Positions 8,201 to 16,039 of a stretch of DNA of 64,000 bases are shown in pieces. The number at the start of each line of letters is the position of its first letter. Positions within the stretch are counted from its first letter, which is position 1. A model generated the notes under the pieces. It saw nothing but the letters and a program-made list of their open reading frames with translations. It was not told the DNA's origin and made no database searches. Both the position numbers and the translations under genes were made by a program. Origin of the DNA: Pseudoxanthomonas sp. (GTDB lineage Bacteria > Pseudomonadota > Gammaproteobacteria > Xanthomonadales > Xanthomonadaceae). The stretch spans positions 1 to 64,000 of the forward strand of contig NZ_PKDG01000009.1 of assembly GCF_002863005.1 (NCBI RefSeq). The letters are read 5' to 3'.

Positions 8201-9459
8201 GGTGGCCAGGCGCCACGGCGCGCGTGCTTCTGGGTCTTGCCGCCGGTGCCGTGGTAGGCCTGGCGCTGGCGCACTGGTCACCTGCGAGTGCCGCCACGGC
8301 GGTCGCCATCGCGCAGCCCATCGGGAAGCTGTGGCTCAGTGGACTGCAGATGACGGTGGTGCCGCTGGTGCTGTCGCTGGTGATCCTGGGCGTCGCGACG
8401 GCGAGCGATGCTGCGGCTTCCGGCCGCGTGGCGCGGCGCGCGATGGTGGTCTTCATCGCCTTGCTGTCGCTGTTCGCGGCCTACGCGGCCATCGTCGCTC
8501 CACTCATCCTGTCGATGGTGCCGCCGAGCGCCGCGTTGACCGCCACCTTGCATGGCACGCTGCCGGCCTCCGGTGAGGTTGCCGCGCCGGGGCTGGCCGA
8601 CTGGATCGGTTCGATCGTTCCCAGCAACGCCATCATGGCGGCCGCCCAGGGCGCCATGCTTCCGGTAGTCGTTTTCGCGCTGTTCTTCGGATTCGCGCTG
8701 ACGCGCGTGCAGGAGGATCGCCGCGCGCAGATCATCGGGTTCTGCCACGGGATCGCCGACACCATGATCGTGATCGTGCGCTGGATGCTGCTGGCAGCGC
8801 CGATCGGCGTGTTCGCCCTGGTACTCGCTGTGTGCGCGCAGGCCGGTATCGGCGTCATCGGTGCGCTGGCGGGTTACATCGCCCTGCAGTGCGGCATGTA
8901 CCTCGGCGCGACGCTGATCTGCTACGTGCTGGTCGCGGTGTTCGCGCGGCAATCGCCGCTCGCGTTCGCAAAGGCGATCCTGCCCGCGCAGGTCGTGGCT
9001 GCCAGCACGCAATCCTCGCTCGCCTCGCTGCCGGCGATGGTGGAGAGCGCGCGCTTCCGCCTGGGACATCCGCGCGCCGTCGCCGCGCTGGTGTTGCCCA
9101 TGGCGGTGACGCTGTTCCGCATCACCAGCCCGATCCAGTACATCGTGGCGGCATGCTTCGTCGCGTGGGCCTATGGCATCGACGTCAACGCCGTCACGCT
9201 CGCCGCCGGCGCCGCACTTGCAGTGGTGATCAGCCTGGGTTCGATCGGCCTGCCGGGCCAGGTGAGTTTCATGGCCACGGTGATGCCGGTGACGCAGTCG
9301 ATGGGCCTGCCGATCGAACCGCTGGGCCTCCTGTTGGCGGTGGACACCATTCCCGATGTGTTCGCCACGACGGGCAATGTCACGGGTGACCTGACCGCCA
9401 CCAGCATCGTCGCGCGCCAGTCGCCCGACGCCCACGATACGGATATCCCCACAGGCTGA
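8197..9459 (+). CDS. Dicarboxylate/amino acid:cation symporter (DAACS, SLC1 family)
   Basis: A 420-residue integral membrane protein with about eight hydrophobic spans plus two re-entrant loops. Family features are visible: KLWLSGLQMTVVPLVLSLV near the N-terminus, a Ser-rich hairpin (AASTQSSLASLPAMVESA, about 268-285) and the C-terminal binding region with TGNVTGDLTATSIVA near 390. Members import glutamate, aspartate or C4-dicarboxylates with sodium or protons. The start overlaps the preceding stop (ATGA). As last gene of the operon that releases and epimerises L-Ala-Glu, glutamate or a small acidic peptide is a reasonable cargo; the substrate is not determined by the sequence. Confidence 0.88.
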   Translation: MRWPGATARVLLGLAAGAVVGLALAHWSPASAATAVAIAQPIGKLWLSGLQMTVVPLVLSLVILGVATASDAAASGRVARRAMVVFIALLSLFAAYAAIVAPLILSMVPPSAALTATLHGTLPASGEVAAPGLADWIGSIVPSNAIMAAAQGAMLPVVVFALFFGFALTRVQEDRRAQIIGFCHGIADTMIVIVRWMLLAAPIGVFALVLAVCAQAGIGVIGALAGYIALQCGMYLGATLICYVLVAVFARQSPLAFAKAILPAQVVAASTQSSLASLPAMVESARFRLGHPRAVAALVLPMAVTLFRITSPIQYIVAACFVAWAYGIDVNAVTLAAGAALAVVISLGSIGLPGQVSFMATVMPVTQSMGLPIEPLGLLLAVDTIPDVFATTGNVTGDLTATSIVARQSPDAHDTDIPTG

Positions 9460-9619
9460 TGCCATCGCCCTCGTTGTCAGGCGTGCGGCGACCGATGTCG
9501 CCAGCGTCTGCGCGCCGTGCTGCGATGTCTCGATGGCCGATGGCGTCTGTGTTTGCCGCCCTGCCCCCGCCATGCACCGGCGCATGTCGGCATCTCCGGT
9601 TCCCGGATCCGGCGCGCCC

Positions 9620-10039
9620 TCAGAACGGCGTGAATCGCGGACCCGAGCGGCGCGCAAGCGACGCAGGGTGGTGCGAGAGCCTGTACGTGCTGACGAGTTG
9701 GCGGAGCGGATCGGCAATGTCCGCGTGCGCCTGCAGCGACGCGATCACGTCATCCCAGATGCCGTCCTGTGCCCAACGGGTGAAGCGGACATAGATGCTG
9801 TGCCACCGCCCCCATGCCAGGGGCAGCCGGCCCCATGGTTGCCGCGTGACGGCGACCCACAGCACCGCTTCGAGGAATGCCCGCGTCCGCTCGCCATTCA
9901 GGGCACGCGCGCGGACCAGAGGCGGCAACGCGGCCAGGATCGCCTCCCAGCGTGCATCGTCCAGTCGCAGCATGTCGGTCTGATCGACCCCGTCTTCGCG
10001 TTCCACCCCGAGCACCGGGTTCCTGTCTTGTCCTTCCAT
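9620..10039 (-). CDS. Stand-alone IS5-type transposase N-terminal domain (DUF4096-like)
   Basis: A 139-residue protein whose middle matches the helical N-terminal domain of IS5-family transposases: DARWEAILAALPPLV, then FLEAVLWVAVTRQPWGRLP, WGRWHSIYVRFTRWAQDGIWDDVI. The DDE catalytic domain that normally follows is absent. Instead there is a unique basic tail (STYRLSHHPASLARRSG). No terminal inverted repeats or target duplication were seen. The ATG at 10039 has an AGGAG site nine bases upstream; an upstream ATG at 10099 lies before that site. It is either a remnant that kept its frame or a domesticated DNA-binding protein. Confidence 0.7.
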   Translation of the reverse strand: MEGQDRNPVLGVEREDGVDQTDMLRLDDARWEAILAALPPLVRARALNGERTRAFLEAVLWVAVTRQPWGRLPLAWGRWHSIYVRFTRWAQDGIWDDVIASLQAHADIADPLRQLVSTYRLSHHPASLARRSGPRFTPF

Positions 10040-10268
10040 CCTGCGTGTCTCCTGACGCCCCGGAAAAACATGCGCGTTTGCACGCGCTGCGGTATCCATC
10101 CGCTTGCTGTTTCATTCGTCGGGACGCCACGAAACGGGACACACTTCATGCCCCGACGGGAATTGCAATCGCGCAACTGCTGAAAGTTCCCATCGTGTCC
10201 GCGCAATTTATGTACCGCTAAGTTTGGTATTCAGGAGGTGTTGTGAGCGGCGGCGGATACTTCGTGCA

Positions 10269-10291
10269 CCGTCGCTTCCCTGGAGCGACGG
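10269..10291 (+). other. Hairpin in the leader of ax21
   Basis: A perfect 8-bp stem (CCGTCGCT paired with AGCGACGG) with a seven-base loop ends 30 bases before the ax21 start. It follows a perfect AGGAGGTG Shine-Dalgarno-like octamer at about 10231-10238 that serves no annotated gene. It could be an mRNA-stabilising or translation-control element. Confidence 0.5.
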
Positions 10292-10321
10292 ACACACAAC
10301 AACTAGAGAGAAAGACGTCCC

Positions 10322-10903
10322 ATGAAGAAGTCCTTGCTTGCCCTGACCCTGTTGGCTGCCGCTCCGTTCGCCGCGTCGGCCGCGGAAGGCGTTTCCTACA
10401 ACTATGTGGAAGGCGGCTACACCGCCACGAACATCGATGGCCCCGATGCCGATGGTTGGGCATTGAAGGGATCTGTCGCGCTGCACCCGAATTTCCACGT
10501 CTTCGCCGACTACAGCACGCAGGAAGTCGACGACGTCAACGTCGATTTCGACCAGTGGCGGGTCGGCCTGGGCTACAACCATGAGCTGTCCCAGCGCGTC
10601 GATCTGCTGACCCGTGTTGCTTACGAGAAGGCCAAAACCGACAGCTTCAACGTCGGCGGCGTCCGCGTCCCCAGCTTCAGCGCAGACGGTTACAGCGTCG
10701 AAGTCGGCGTAAACAGCGCGCTGACCAGCCGCCTCAACGGCTACGCGCTGGCGGGTTATGAAGATGGCGATGACTACGACGGCGAGTTCTACGGCCGTCT
10801 CGGCGCGCAGGTGAAGTTCACCCCGAACTGGAGCGCCTCGGCCGACGTCAAGCTGGTCGACGGCGACACCCAGTGGTTCGTCGGTCCCCGCTTCAGCTGG
10901 TAA
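10322..10903 (+). CDS. ax21: Ax21-family outer-membrane beta-barrel protein
   Basis: A 193-residue protein with a signal peptide ending ASA-AEG (residue 21) and a small beta-barrel made of alternating strands, closing with the aromatic C-terminus WFVGPRFSW typical of outer-membrane barrels. The mature N-terminus AEGVSYNYVEGGYTATN is characteristic of Ax21 proteins of Xanthomonas and Stenotrophomonas. Ax21 was once proposed as a secreted quorum or immunity signal; those claims were withdrawn, and it is now regarded as an outer-membrane protein present in vesicles. It is monocistronic, with a structured leader and a strong terminator directly downstream. Confidence 0.85.
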   Translation: MKKSLLALTLLAAAPFAASAAEGVSYNYVEGGYTATNIDGPDADGWALKGSVALHPNFHVFADYSTQEVDDVNVDFDQWRVGLGYNHELSQRVDLLTRVAYEKAKTDSFNVGGVRVPSFSADGYSVEVGVNSALTSRLNGYALAGYEDGDDYDGEFYGRLGAQVKFTPNWSASADVKLVDGDTQWFVGPRFSW

Positions 10904-10952
10904 TCCGCAACGCTCCCCTCGCGACGCGTCCTCTCTCCCCGCGTCGCACCCC

Positions 10953-10979
10953 AAAGCCCGGCCCCACGGCCGGGCTTTT
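10953..10979 (+). terminator. Rho-independent terminator of ax21
   Basis: An 11-bp perfect stem, AAAGCCCGGCC with GGCCGGGCTTT, a four-base loop and a short T-run, 50 bases after the ax21 stop. The A/T ends make it partly bidirectional. Confidence 0.85.
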
Positions 10980-11003
10980 CTTCGTGTGATGCACCCCATT
11001 GCG

Positions 11004-11032
11004 CAAAGAAAAAGCCCGGCATTGCCGGGCTT
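11004..11032 (-). terminator. Rho-independent terminator of gpsA
   Basis: Read on the minus strand, a 9-bp stem (AAGCCCGGC/GCCGGGCTT) with a three-base loop is followed by TTTTTCTTTG. It ends the gpsA transcript 24 bases past its stop and faces the ax21 terminator. Confidence 0.85.
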
Positions 11033-11055
11033 GTCTCGTCGCATGTCGACGGCAC

Positions 11056-12093
11056 TTACTTGAACAGTGTTTCCGGGTATTCCGGCTTCTGTTCGCGCGA
11101 GAGCAGGTGCTGCAGGCCATCGCGCGGGGTCAGGTCGCCATGCAGCACGGCGCGCACCGCGCTGGATATCGGCAGGTCGATGCCGTGCTTGTCCGCCTGG
11201 CGCATCACTTCGTCGGCCGTCTGCACGGACTCGACGACCTGCCCGATCTCGCGCACCGCGTCCTGCAACGACTGGCCGCGGCCCAAGGCCAGGCCAAGGC
11301 GTCGATTGCGCGACAGGTCACCGGTACATGTAAGCACCAGGTCGCCGAGACCGGCCAACCCCATCAGGGTTTCCGGCTTGGCGCCGATCGCCGCGGACAG
11401 GCGCAGCATCTCGTTGAGGCCGCGCGTGATCAGGCCGGCCCGGGCATTCAGGCCCAGCTGCATGCCGTCGGAAACACCGGTCGCCACGGCCAGCACGTTC
11501 TTCATCGCACCGCCGAGTTCGGCACCGACCATGTCGTCGCCGGTATAGGCGCGGAACGCGGGGCCGTGCATCACGTCGGCGACCGCTTGCGCGAACGCCG
11601 GATCGGCGCCGTGCACGGTGACGGCGGTGGGGAGGCCCAGCGCGACTTCCTTCGCGAACGAGGGACCGGTGACGACCGCGATCGGCACTTCCGGACCCAG
11701 CACCTCTTCGGCGACCTCATGCAGGAAGCGGCCGGATCCTGTTTCGAAGCCTTTCGTCGCCCACGCCACCCCCGCCCTGGCCGGGCGCAGAGGCGCCAGC
11801 TTGTGGAGCGTCTCGGTGAAGGCGTGCGATGGCACGACGACCAGAACCTGGTCCACATCGGCGAGCGAAGTGGCCAGGTCCGTGGTGGCGCGCAGGTTGT
11901 CCGGCAGGGGAATACCGGGCAGGTAGCGGGTGTTCTCGTGCCGCTGGTCGATCGCCTCGGCGACGGCGGCATCGCGGCCCCACAGCGTGACCGCGTGCCC
12001 GTGCCTCGCCATCAGCGCGGCGAGCGCGGTGCCCCAGGAACCGGCCCCGAGCACCGCGATCTTCAGCGGATCAGCGGATTGCAGATCAGTCAT
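11056..12093 (-). CDS. gpsA: Glycerol-3-phosphate dehydrogenase [NAD(P)+]
   Basis: A 345-residue cytosolic enzyme that reduces dihydroxyacetone phosphate to sn-glycerol-3-phosphate for phospholipid synthesis. The N-terminus carries the dinucleotide-binding loop ([13 protein letters not shown], residues about 13-25). The catalytic and substrate-binding region follows: [30 protein letters not shown] with the conserved Lys, and [17 protein letters not shown]. Length and motifs are normal. It is the last gene of a rhodanese-secB-gpsA run like that of enterobacteria, but without grxC, and it ends at a strong terminator. Confidence 0.97.
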   Translation of the reverse strand: MTDLQSADPLKIAVLGAGSWGTALAALMARHGHAVTLWGRDAAVAEAIDQRHENTRYLPGIPLPDNLRATTDLATSLADVDQVLVVVPSHAFTETLHKLAPLRPARAGVAWATKGFETGSGRFLHEVAEEVLGPEVPIAVVTGPSFAKEVALGLPTAVTVHGADPAFAQAVADVMHGPAFRAYTGDDMVGAELGGAMKNVLAVATGVSDGMQLGLNARAGLITRGLNEMLRLSAAIGAKPETLMGLAGLGDLVLTCTGDLSRNRRLGLALGRGQSLQDAVREIGQVVESVQTADEVMRQADKHGIDLPISSAVRAVLHGDLTPRDGLQHLLSREQKPEYPETLFK

Positions 12094-12140
12094 CCGTCAC
12101 CCCTGTACGACGCCATCCCGACGGGACAGTGCACCCCGAC

Positions 12141-12659
12141 TCAGGCGTTGCCGACGGGTTCCGAATTGGCCAGGCCGGCATCGCCGCCCTGCGCGGCGCG
12201 CTGGCGCAGCGATTCGGCGTACAGCGCTTCGAAGTTGATCGGCTGCAGGAAGAACGGCGGGAAGCCGCCGGCCTGCACCAGGTCGCTGACCAGCTGGCGC
12301 ACGTACGGGAACAGGATGTTCGGGCACTGGGTGCCGAGCAGCACGTCGACCGCCTGCGGCTCCAGGCCGATCAGGCCGAAGATGCCCGCCTGCTGCACTT
12401 CCGCCACGTAGGCGGTCTTGTCGCCGGCCTTGCAGGTCAGGGTCACGCCCAGCACGACTTCGAAGGCGTTCTCGCCGAGGCGCTGCACGCGCTGGTTGAG
12501 GTTGAGCTGAAGCTCCGGCTGCACGTTCTCGGCGTAGACCGCCGGCGCACCGGGGACTTCGAAGGAAACGTCCTTGACGTAGATCTTCTCGACAGTGAAA
12601 GCGGGGCCAGCGGCTTCGGCGGCAGGCGCGACCGCGCCGTTGGTGGTCTCGTCGGACAT
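12141..12659 (-). CDS. secB: Protein-export chaperone SecB
   Basis: A 172-residue acidic cytosolic chaperone that holds unfolded preproteins and delivers them to SecA. Recognisable stretches are [45 protein letters not shown] and [19 protein letters not shown] followed by [17 protein letters not shown]. The N-terminal 20 residues are Ala-rich linker. It sits 47 bases before gpsA and after a rhodanese gene, the conserved gammaproteobacterial order. Confidence 0.97.
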   Translation of the reverse strand: MSDETTNGAVAPAAEAAGPAFTVEKIYVKDVSFEVPGAPAVYAENVQPELQLNLNQRVQRLGENAFEVVLGVTLTCKAGDKTAYVAEVQQAGIFGLIGLEPQAVDVLLGTQCPNILFPYVRQLVSDLVQAGGFPPFFLQPINFEALYAESLRQRAAQGGDAGLANSEPVGNA

Positions 12660-12764
12660 TTCTTTGACTCCGGAATCTGGATTGCGGCGGTGAATGGAAA
12701 TTATGTCATGGCGGCTCGCGGGGCCCGCTTCAAGGGCGGGTCCGCGGCCACGGGAACGGACGGA

Positions 12765-13208
12765 TCAGCGGCCCTTGACCAGCGGCAGGTCCGCCTGCTG
12801 CCAGGCGGCGATGCCGCCCTCGAGCGCGTAGACCTTCTCGAAACCCGCCTTCTTCAGGCGTTTGGCAGCGCCACCGGAGACCTGGCCGGTGCGGCAGACC
12901 AGCACGACGGGCTGCGACCTGGCGCCGGCCAGCAGCTTGTTCTCGGGGTCGAAGTTGCTCGGCAGTACGTTGCGGCTGCCCGCAATGTGGCCTTTCTCGA
13001 AGTCGTTGCTCGCCGACAGGTCCACGACCAGGGCGTTTTCGCTGTTGACCAGATGGGTCAGCTCGGCGGGGCGAAGTGCCTTGTAGCCGCGGAACATGCG
13101 CGCGATCTCGGTGTAGACGATGGCGACCGTCAGGCCCACGAGGGCGAGCGACAGGATCTGGTTGAAGGGAGAACGGGTGGCGAAAGCCAGGATTTCTTCG
13201 AAATTCAC
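12765..13208 (-). CDS. Membrane-anchored rhodanese-like protein (YibN-type)
   Basis: A 147-residue protein with one N-terminal transmembrane helix (residues about 17-36, ILSLALVGLTVAIVY) and a rhodanese domain from about 45 to 140. The active-site loop is VLVCRTGQVSGGAAKRL, with Cys near 107. Related YibN-type proteins may transfer sulfane sulfur or take part in membrane-protein biogenesis; the role is not established here. The start is GTG with a weak ribosome site. It leads the secB-gpsA group with a 105-base gap that contains a GC-rich hairpin without a T-run. Confidence 0.85.
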   Translation of the reverse strand: MNFEEILAFATRSPFNQILSLALVGLTVAIVYTEIARMFRGYKALRPAELTHLVNSENALVVDLSASNDFEKGHIAGSRNVLPSNFDPENKLLAGARSQPVVLVCRTGQVSGGAAKRLKKAGFEKVYALEGGIAAWQQADLPLVKGR

Positions 13209-13271
13209 GGAGTTGGCGATCTTCGAGCGGGCGGCGATTGTCGCACAGGACGCCGCCGGGGCGTCGCTCGC

Positions 13272-13694
13272 TTATTCGCCGTTCCAGAGGTCGGGCAGGC
13301 CCACCACCAGCCACCAGCGCTTCACTTCCGGATCCCACCGCCAGCGTTCGCGGTAACGCATCGTCCGTTCGGCCATGGTGTGCTTGTTGATGACGCGCAG
13401 TTCGATCGCGCGCTCGACGGTTCCGTCGGGACCTCCGCTGGTCGACAGGTCCCGGTATCCCGATATCTGCACCTGCTGGTAGCGCTCGAACTCCAGCTCG
13501 GTCATCGGATGCTCGGCCTTGTAGGCCGGGTCGACGGCCTTCCAGGCATTCTCGAAGTCGCCCCAGCGGATCGAGGCCGCATACGCATCCTGGACTTCCT
13601 GCAGCTTGCCGCGCTGCAGGCGGCCTTGCGCCGCCGCGGGCACCAGCGCCAGCACCAGTCCCGCCGCCAGCAGCCATTTCACGATCACGCGCAT
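13272..13694 (-). CDS. Conserved hypothetical exported protein
   Basis: A 140-residue protein with a clear signal peptide (VIVKWLLAAGLVLALVPAAA, cleaved about residue 23). The mature part is helical then beta (VQDAYAASIRWGDFENAWKAVDPAY, RYRERWRWDPEVKRWWLVVGLPDLW), with a Trp-rich end. The shape resembles the NTF2-like proteins often found in xanthomonads, but I do not recognise a function. The ATG at 13694 follows a run of G; a GTG two codons upstream is possible. It reads in the same direction as its neighbours with 63- and 26-base gaps. Confidence 0.7.
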   Translation of the reverse strand: MRVIVKWLLAAGLVLALVPAAAQGRLQRGKLQEVQDAYAASIRWGDFENAWKAVDPAYKAEHPMTELEFERYQQVQISGYRDLSTSGGPDGTVERAIELRVINKHTMAERTMRYRERWRWDPEVKRWWLVVGLPDLWNGE

Positions 13695-13720
13695 GAGCAC
13701 CCCCCGGTCATGCCGGCATG

Positions 13721-14179
13721 CTACCGCTTCGCGATGGCGACGAACCGCCCGCTGAGCGTGGTAGCCATTCCGCCTTCAGGCAACCGCACGCTCGCCTCCA
13801 CCTGGATGCGGGCGCGACCGCGCTGCACGAGCGTGTCGATGAAGGCCTCCATCGACTGGCCTTCCGCGAAGGTCGCCTCCGCGACCAGGTCGCCATAGAG
13901 CGGTGCGAGGTAGCGGATCTGGCTGTCGGCCACGTAGACCTCGGCTTTCAGTCCGGCCAGCCGCAGCTTCAGCGTCACCAGACCCCAGCCGGCCACCGTC
14001 ATCAGCGAGGTCAGGCTGCCCCCGAACGCATTGCCCTTGTCGTTGACGTTGGCCGACAGCGGCGCCGTCAACCGCAGGACGTCGTCGCGGAATCCCTCCA
14101 CCTCCACGCGCATCGCTGCCACCGGCGGCATGCCGCGGCAGTAGTCGCTCAGTTCCTGCAGGGCTTCTTCGGGACGCAT
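13721..14179 (-). CDS. YiiD C-terminal-type hotdog thioesterase
   Basis: About 152 residues of hotdog fold, without the acetyltransferase domain that YiiD carries in E. coli. Key features are LTAPLSANVNDKGNAFGGSLTSLMTVAGWG (split here over residues about 37-66), which holds the active-site helix, and the beta-strands VYVADSQIRYLAP and RIQVEASVRLP. These proteins are presumed acyl-CoA thioesterases. The ATG at 14179 lies only 16 bases from the divergent hemD start; a GTG one codon upstream is also possible. Confidence 0.8.
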   Translation of the reverse strand: MRPEEALQELSDYCRGMPPVAAMRVEVEGFRDDVLRLTAPLSANVNDKGNAFGGSLTSLMTVAGWGLVTLKLRLAGLKAEVYVADSQIRYLAPLYGDLVAEATFAEGQSMEAFIDTLVQRGRARIQVEASVRLPEGGMATTLSGRFVAIAKR

Positions 14180-14183
14180 CACT

Positions 14184-14189
14184 CATAAT
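14184..14189 (+). promoter_or_regulatory. Candidate -10 element for a leaderless hemD transcript
   Basis: CATAAT lies seven bases before the hemD ATG, where a transcription start would coincide with the A of ATG. No ribosome site exists in the tiny space between the two divergent start codons. Leaderless messages are known in related genera; this case is inferred from spacing alone. Confidence 0.35.
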
Positions 14190-14195
14190 CCGCGC

Positions 14196-14966
14196 ATGGG
14201 ACATCCAACGCCGCCGGCATGGTACGTCATCTCGCTGCGGCCCCAGGGCGCGCACGACGCACTCAGGCGCGCCGCGCGCCGCCGCGGCGCCGGCCTGCTC
14301 GCCCTTTCGCCCTGGCGCATCCGACGCTGCGACGATGGCGCGGCGCGCGATGCCTTGCGGGCTGCGCTGGCGTGCCCGATCGTGGTGTTCACGAGTCCGG
14401 CCGCGGTCGCTGCGGCCCATGCGCTGCAGGCCCTGCGCGACCGGGACGGACAGGTCTGGCTGGCCGTAGGCAGCGGTACTGCCGCCGCGTTGCGGCGCGC
14501 CGGCATCGGACACGTCTCGTTTCCCGCACGAATGGACAGCGAAGGCCTGCTGTCCCTGCCCGAACTGGCCAGCATCCGCGGCACACCCCTGGGCTTCGTC
14601 ACCGCGCCGGACGGTCGCAACCTGCTGGTTCCGACGCTGCACTCCCGCGGCGCCCGCGTGCACCTCGCGGAGGTCTACCGGCGCGAGCCAGTGGCGCTGG
14701 ATGCCCGCGCGATCGAGGCGTTCGCCGCCCTGGATGCGCCTGCCTGCCTGCTGCTCAGCAGCGGCGCAGCACTCGAACAGGTGCTGGCGCAACTTCCGGG
14801 AAGCCTCGCCGCCCGGTTCAAGGCCTTGCCGGTGGCAGCCGCTAGCCAACGCCTGGTGGACGCGGCACGCGAAGCCGGCTTTGCCCACGTGGTGCTCGCC
14901 GAGGGACCGCGACCGGCCCAACTGATGAAGGCGGCGTGCACGATCGGCTGCCCCGGCATCCGGTAG
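14196..14966 (+). CDS. hemD: Uroporphyrinogen-III synthase
   Basis: A 256-residue protein of the highly divergent HemD family, which closes hydroxymethylbilane to uroporphyrinogen III. Two alternating alpha/beta lobes are visible, with typical segments IVVFTSPAAVAAAHAL, WLAVGSGTAAALRRAG, EGLLSLPEL and ACLLLSSGAALEQVL. Identity is supported by the hemX and hemY genes that follow; hemC, often adjacent, is not here. The GTG of hemX lies 45 bases past the stop. Confidence 0.85.
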   Translation: MGHPTPPAWYVISLRPQGAHDALRRAARRRGAGLLALSPWRIRRCDDGAARDALRAALACPIVVFTSPAAVAAAHALQALRDRDGQVWLAVGSGTAAALRRAGIGHVSFPARMDSEGLLSLPELASIRGTPLGFVTAPDGRNLLVPTLHSRGARVHLAEVYRREPVALDARAIEAFAALDAPACLLLSSGAALEQVLAQLPGSLAARFKALPVAAASQRLVDAAREAGFAHVVLAEGPRPAQLMKAACTIGCPGIR

Positions 14967-15010
14967 CATCTGCGGCATCCATCACGTTTCGCCTGCCGCC
15001 AAGGACGCCT

Positions 15011-16039
15011 GTGAACGACCAGCCCTCTTCTCCGCACGGTTCCGGCTATCGCGCGCGCCTGGCGTGGGCGGCGCTGGCGGTGGTGGTGGTCGGTATCGGC
15101 GCGTGGCGGGGCTGGGCGTGGTGGCAGGAACGCGACGCGCGCGCGCAGACGCTTCAGTCGGCAGCGGAGCAACGCCTTGAAGCGCTGGAGTCGCGCACCG
15201 ATGCCCTGCGTCGCGACCAGCGTGCGCAGGCACAACGCCTGCTGGACGCGGCGGCCACCAACCGCGTGCTGCGCGACGAAGTGCTCGGCCTGGGCCAGCG
15301 TGGTGCGCTGCTCGAGGAGAGCGTGACCAAGCTCACCGATCCCACCCGCCATGGCGCGCAGGCGCTGCGGCTGGATGAAGTGGAGTTGTTGCTCTCGCAG
15401 GCCGCGCAGCGGCTGGACATCGCACGCGATGTGGCGGGTGCGCGGCGGGCATACGCGTTGGCTGCCGGCGTCCTTGACGGGATCGACGACCATCGACTGC
15501 TCAACCTGAAACAGGCACTGGCGCAGGAGCGCGCGGCGCTGGATGCGCTCGGCGAGGGTCCGCAGGCGACAGCCATGAAGCGGCTGGAGGCGATCGCCGC
15601 CGCCCTGCCCGGATTGCCGCGCGAGCGGGACGCCGTCGCCGACCAGGCGTCGCGTCCGGCCTGGCAACGGTGGCTGTCACCGCTGGTCGACGTGCGTCCG
15701 ACCCGCGACAGCACGCTGGTGACGCCGGAAGACCGCGCCACCGGCGACGCGGCGCTGCAGATCGAGATCAGTCTGGCGCGGGCTGCGCTGGAGCGCGACG
15801 ACGATGCCGCCTTCCGCGCCGCACTGGCGCGCGTCGAGGGCTGGCTGCCGCGCTTGTGGCCCGATTCACCCGCACGACGGCAGGTTCACGCGCAGTTGCG
15901 CACATTGCAGGCGACGCCGGCGCCGGTCCGTCCCACGGAACTCGGCAGCACGCTGCAGCAGCTGCGCGCACTGCGCAGCGCGGGCGTGCGCCTGCCGGTG
16001 TCGACGCCATCCACCGATCCGCAGGAGGCCGCGCTATGA
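15011..16039 (+). CDS. hemX: HemX family membrane protein
   Basis: About 342 residues: a short cytoplasmic N-terminus, one membrane anchor (residues about 16-35, WAALAVVVVGIGAWRGW), a coiled-coil stretch about 45-90 (QRLEALESRTDALRRDQ) and a periplasmic helical domain. HemX proteins accompany hemD in proteobacteria; they are sometimes mislabelled uroporphyrinogen methyltransferase, but no methyltransferase motif is present here. The GTG start at 15011 has AAGGA five bases upstream. The stop overlaps the hemY start (ATGA). Confidence 0.85.
   Translation: MNDQPSSPHGSGYRARLAWAALAVVVVGIGAWRGWAWWQERDARAQTLQSAAEQRLEALESRTDALRRDQRAQAQRLLDAAATNRVLRDEVLGLGQRGALLEESVTKLTDPTRHGAQALRLDEVELLLSQAAQRLDIARDVAGARRAYALAAGVLDGIDDHRLLNLKQALAQERAALDALGEGPQATAMKRLEAIAAALPGLPRERDAVADQASRPAWQRWLSPLVDVRPTRDSTLVTPEDRATGDAALQIEISLARAALERDDDAAFRAALARVEGWLPRLWPDSPARRQVHAQLRTLQATPAPVRPTELGSTLQQLRALRSAGVRLPVSTPSTDPQEAAL

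Noticed and set aside
9460-10321. Insertion-sequence remnant with ends around the DUF4096-like gene
   Set aside because: No terminal inverted repeats, target duplications or second transposase fragment could be found.
10243-10584. 113-codon frame beginning at the strong AGGAGGTG site and overlapping ax21
   Set aside because: Its product becomes Arg/Gly-rich shadow sequence inside ax21; only a short leader function is conceivable.
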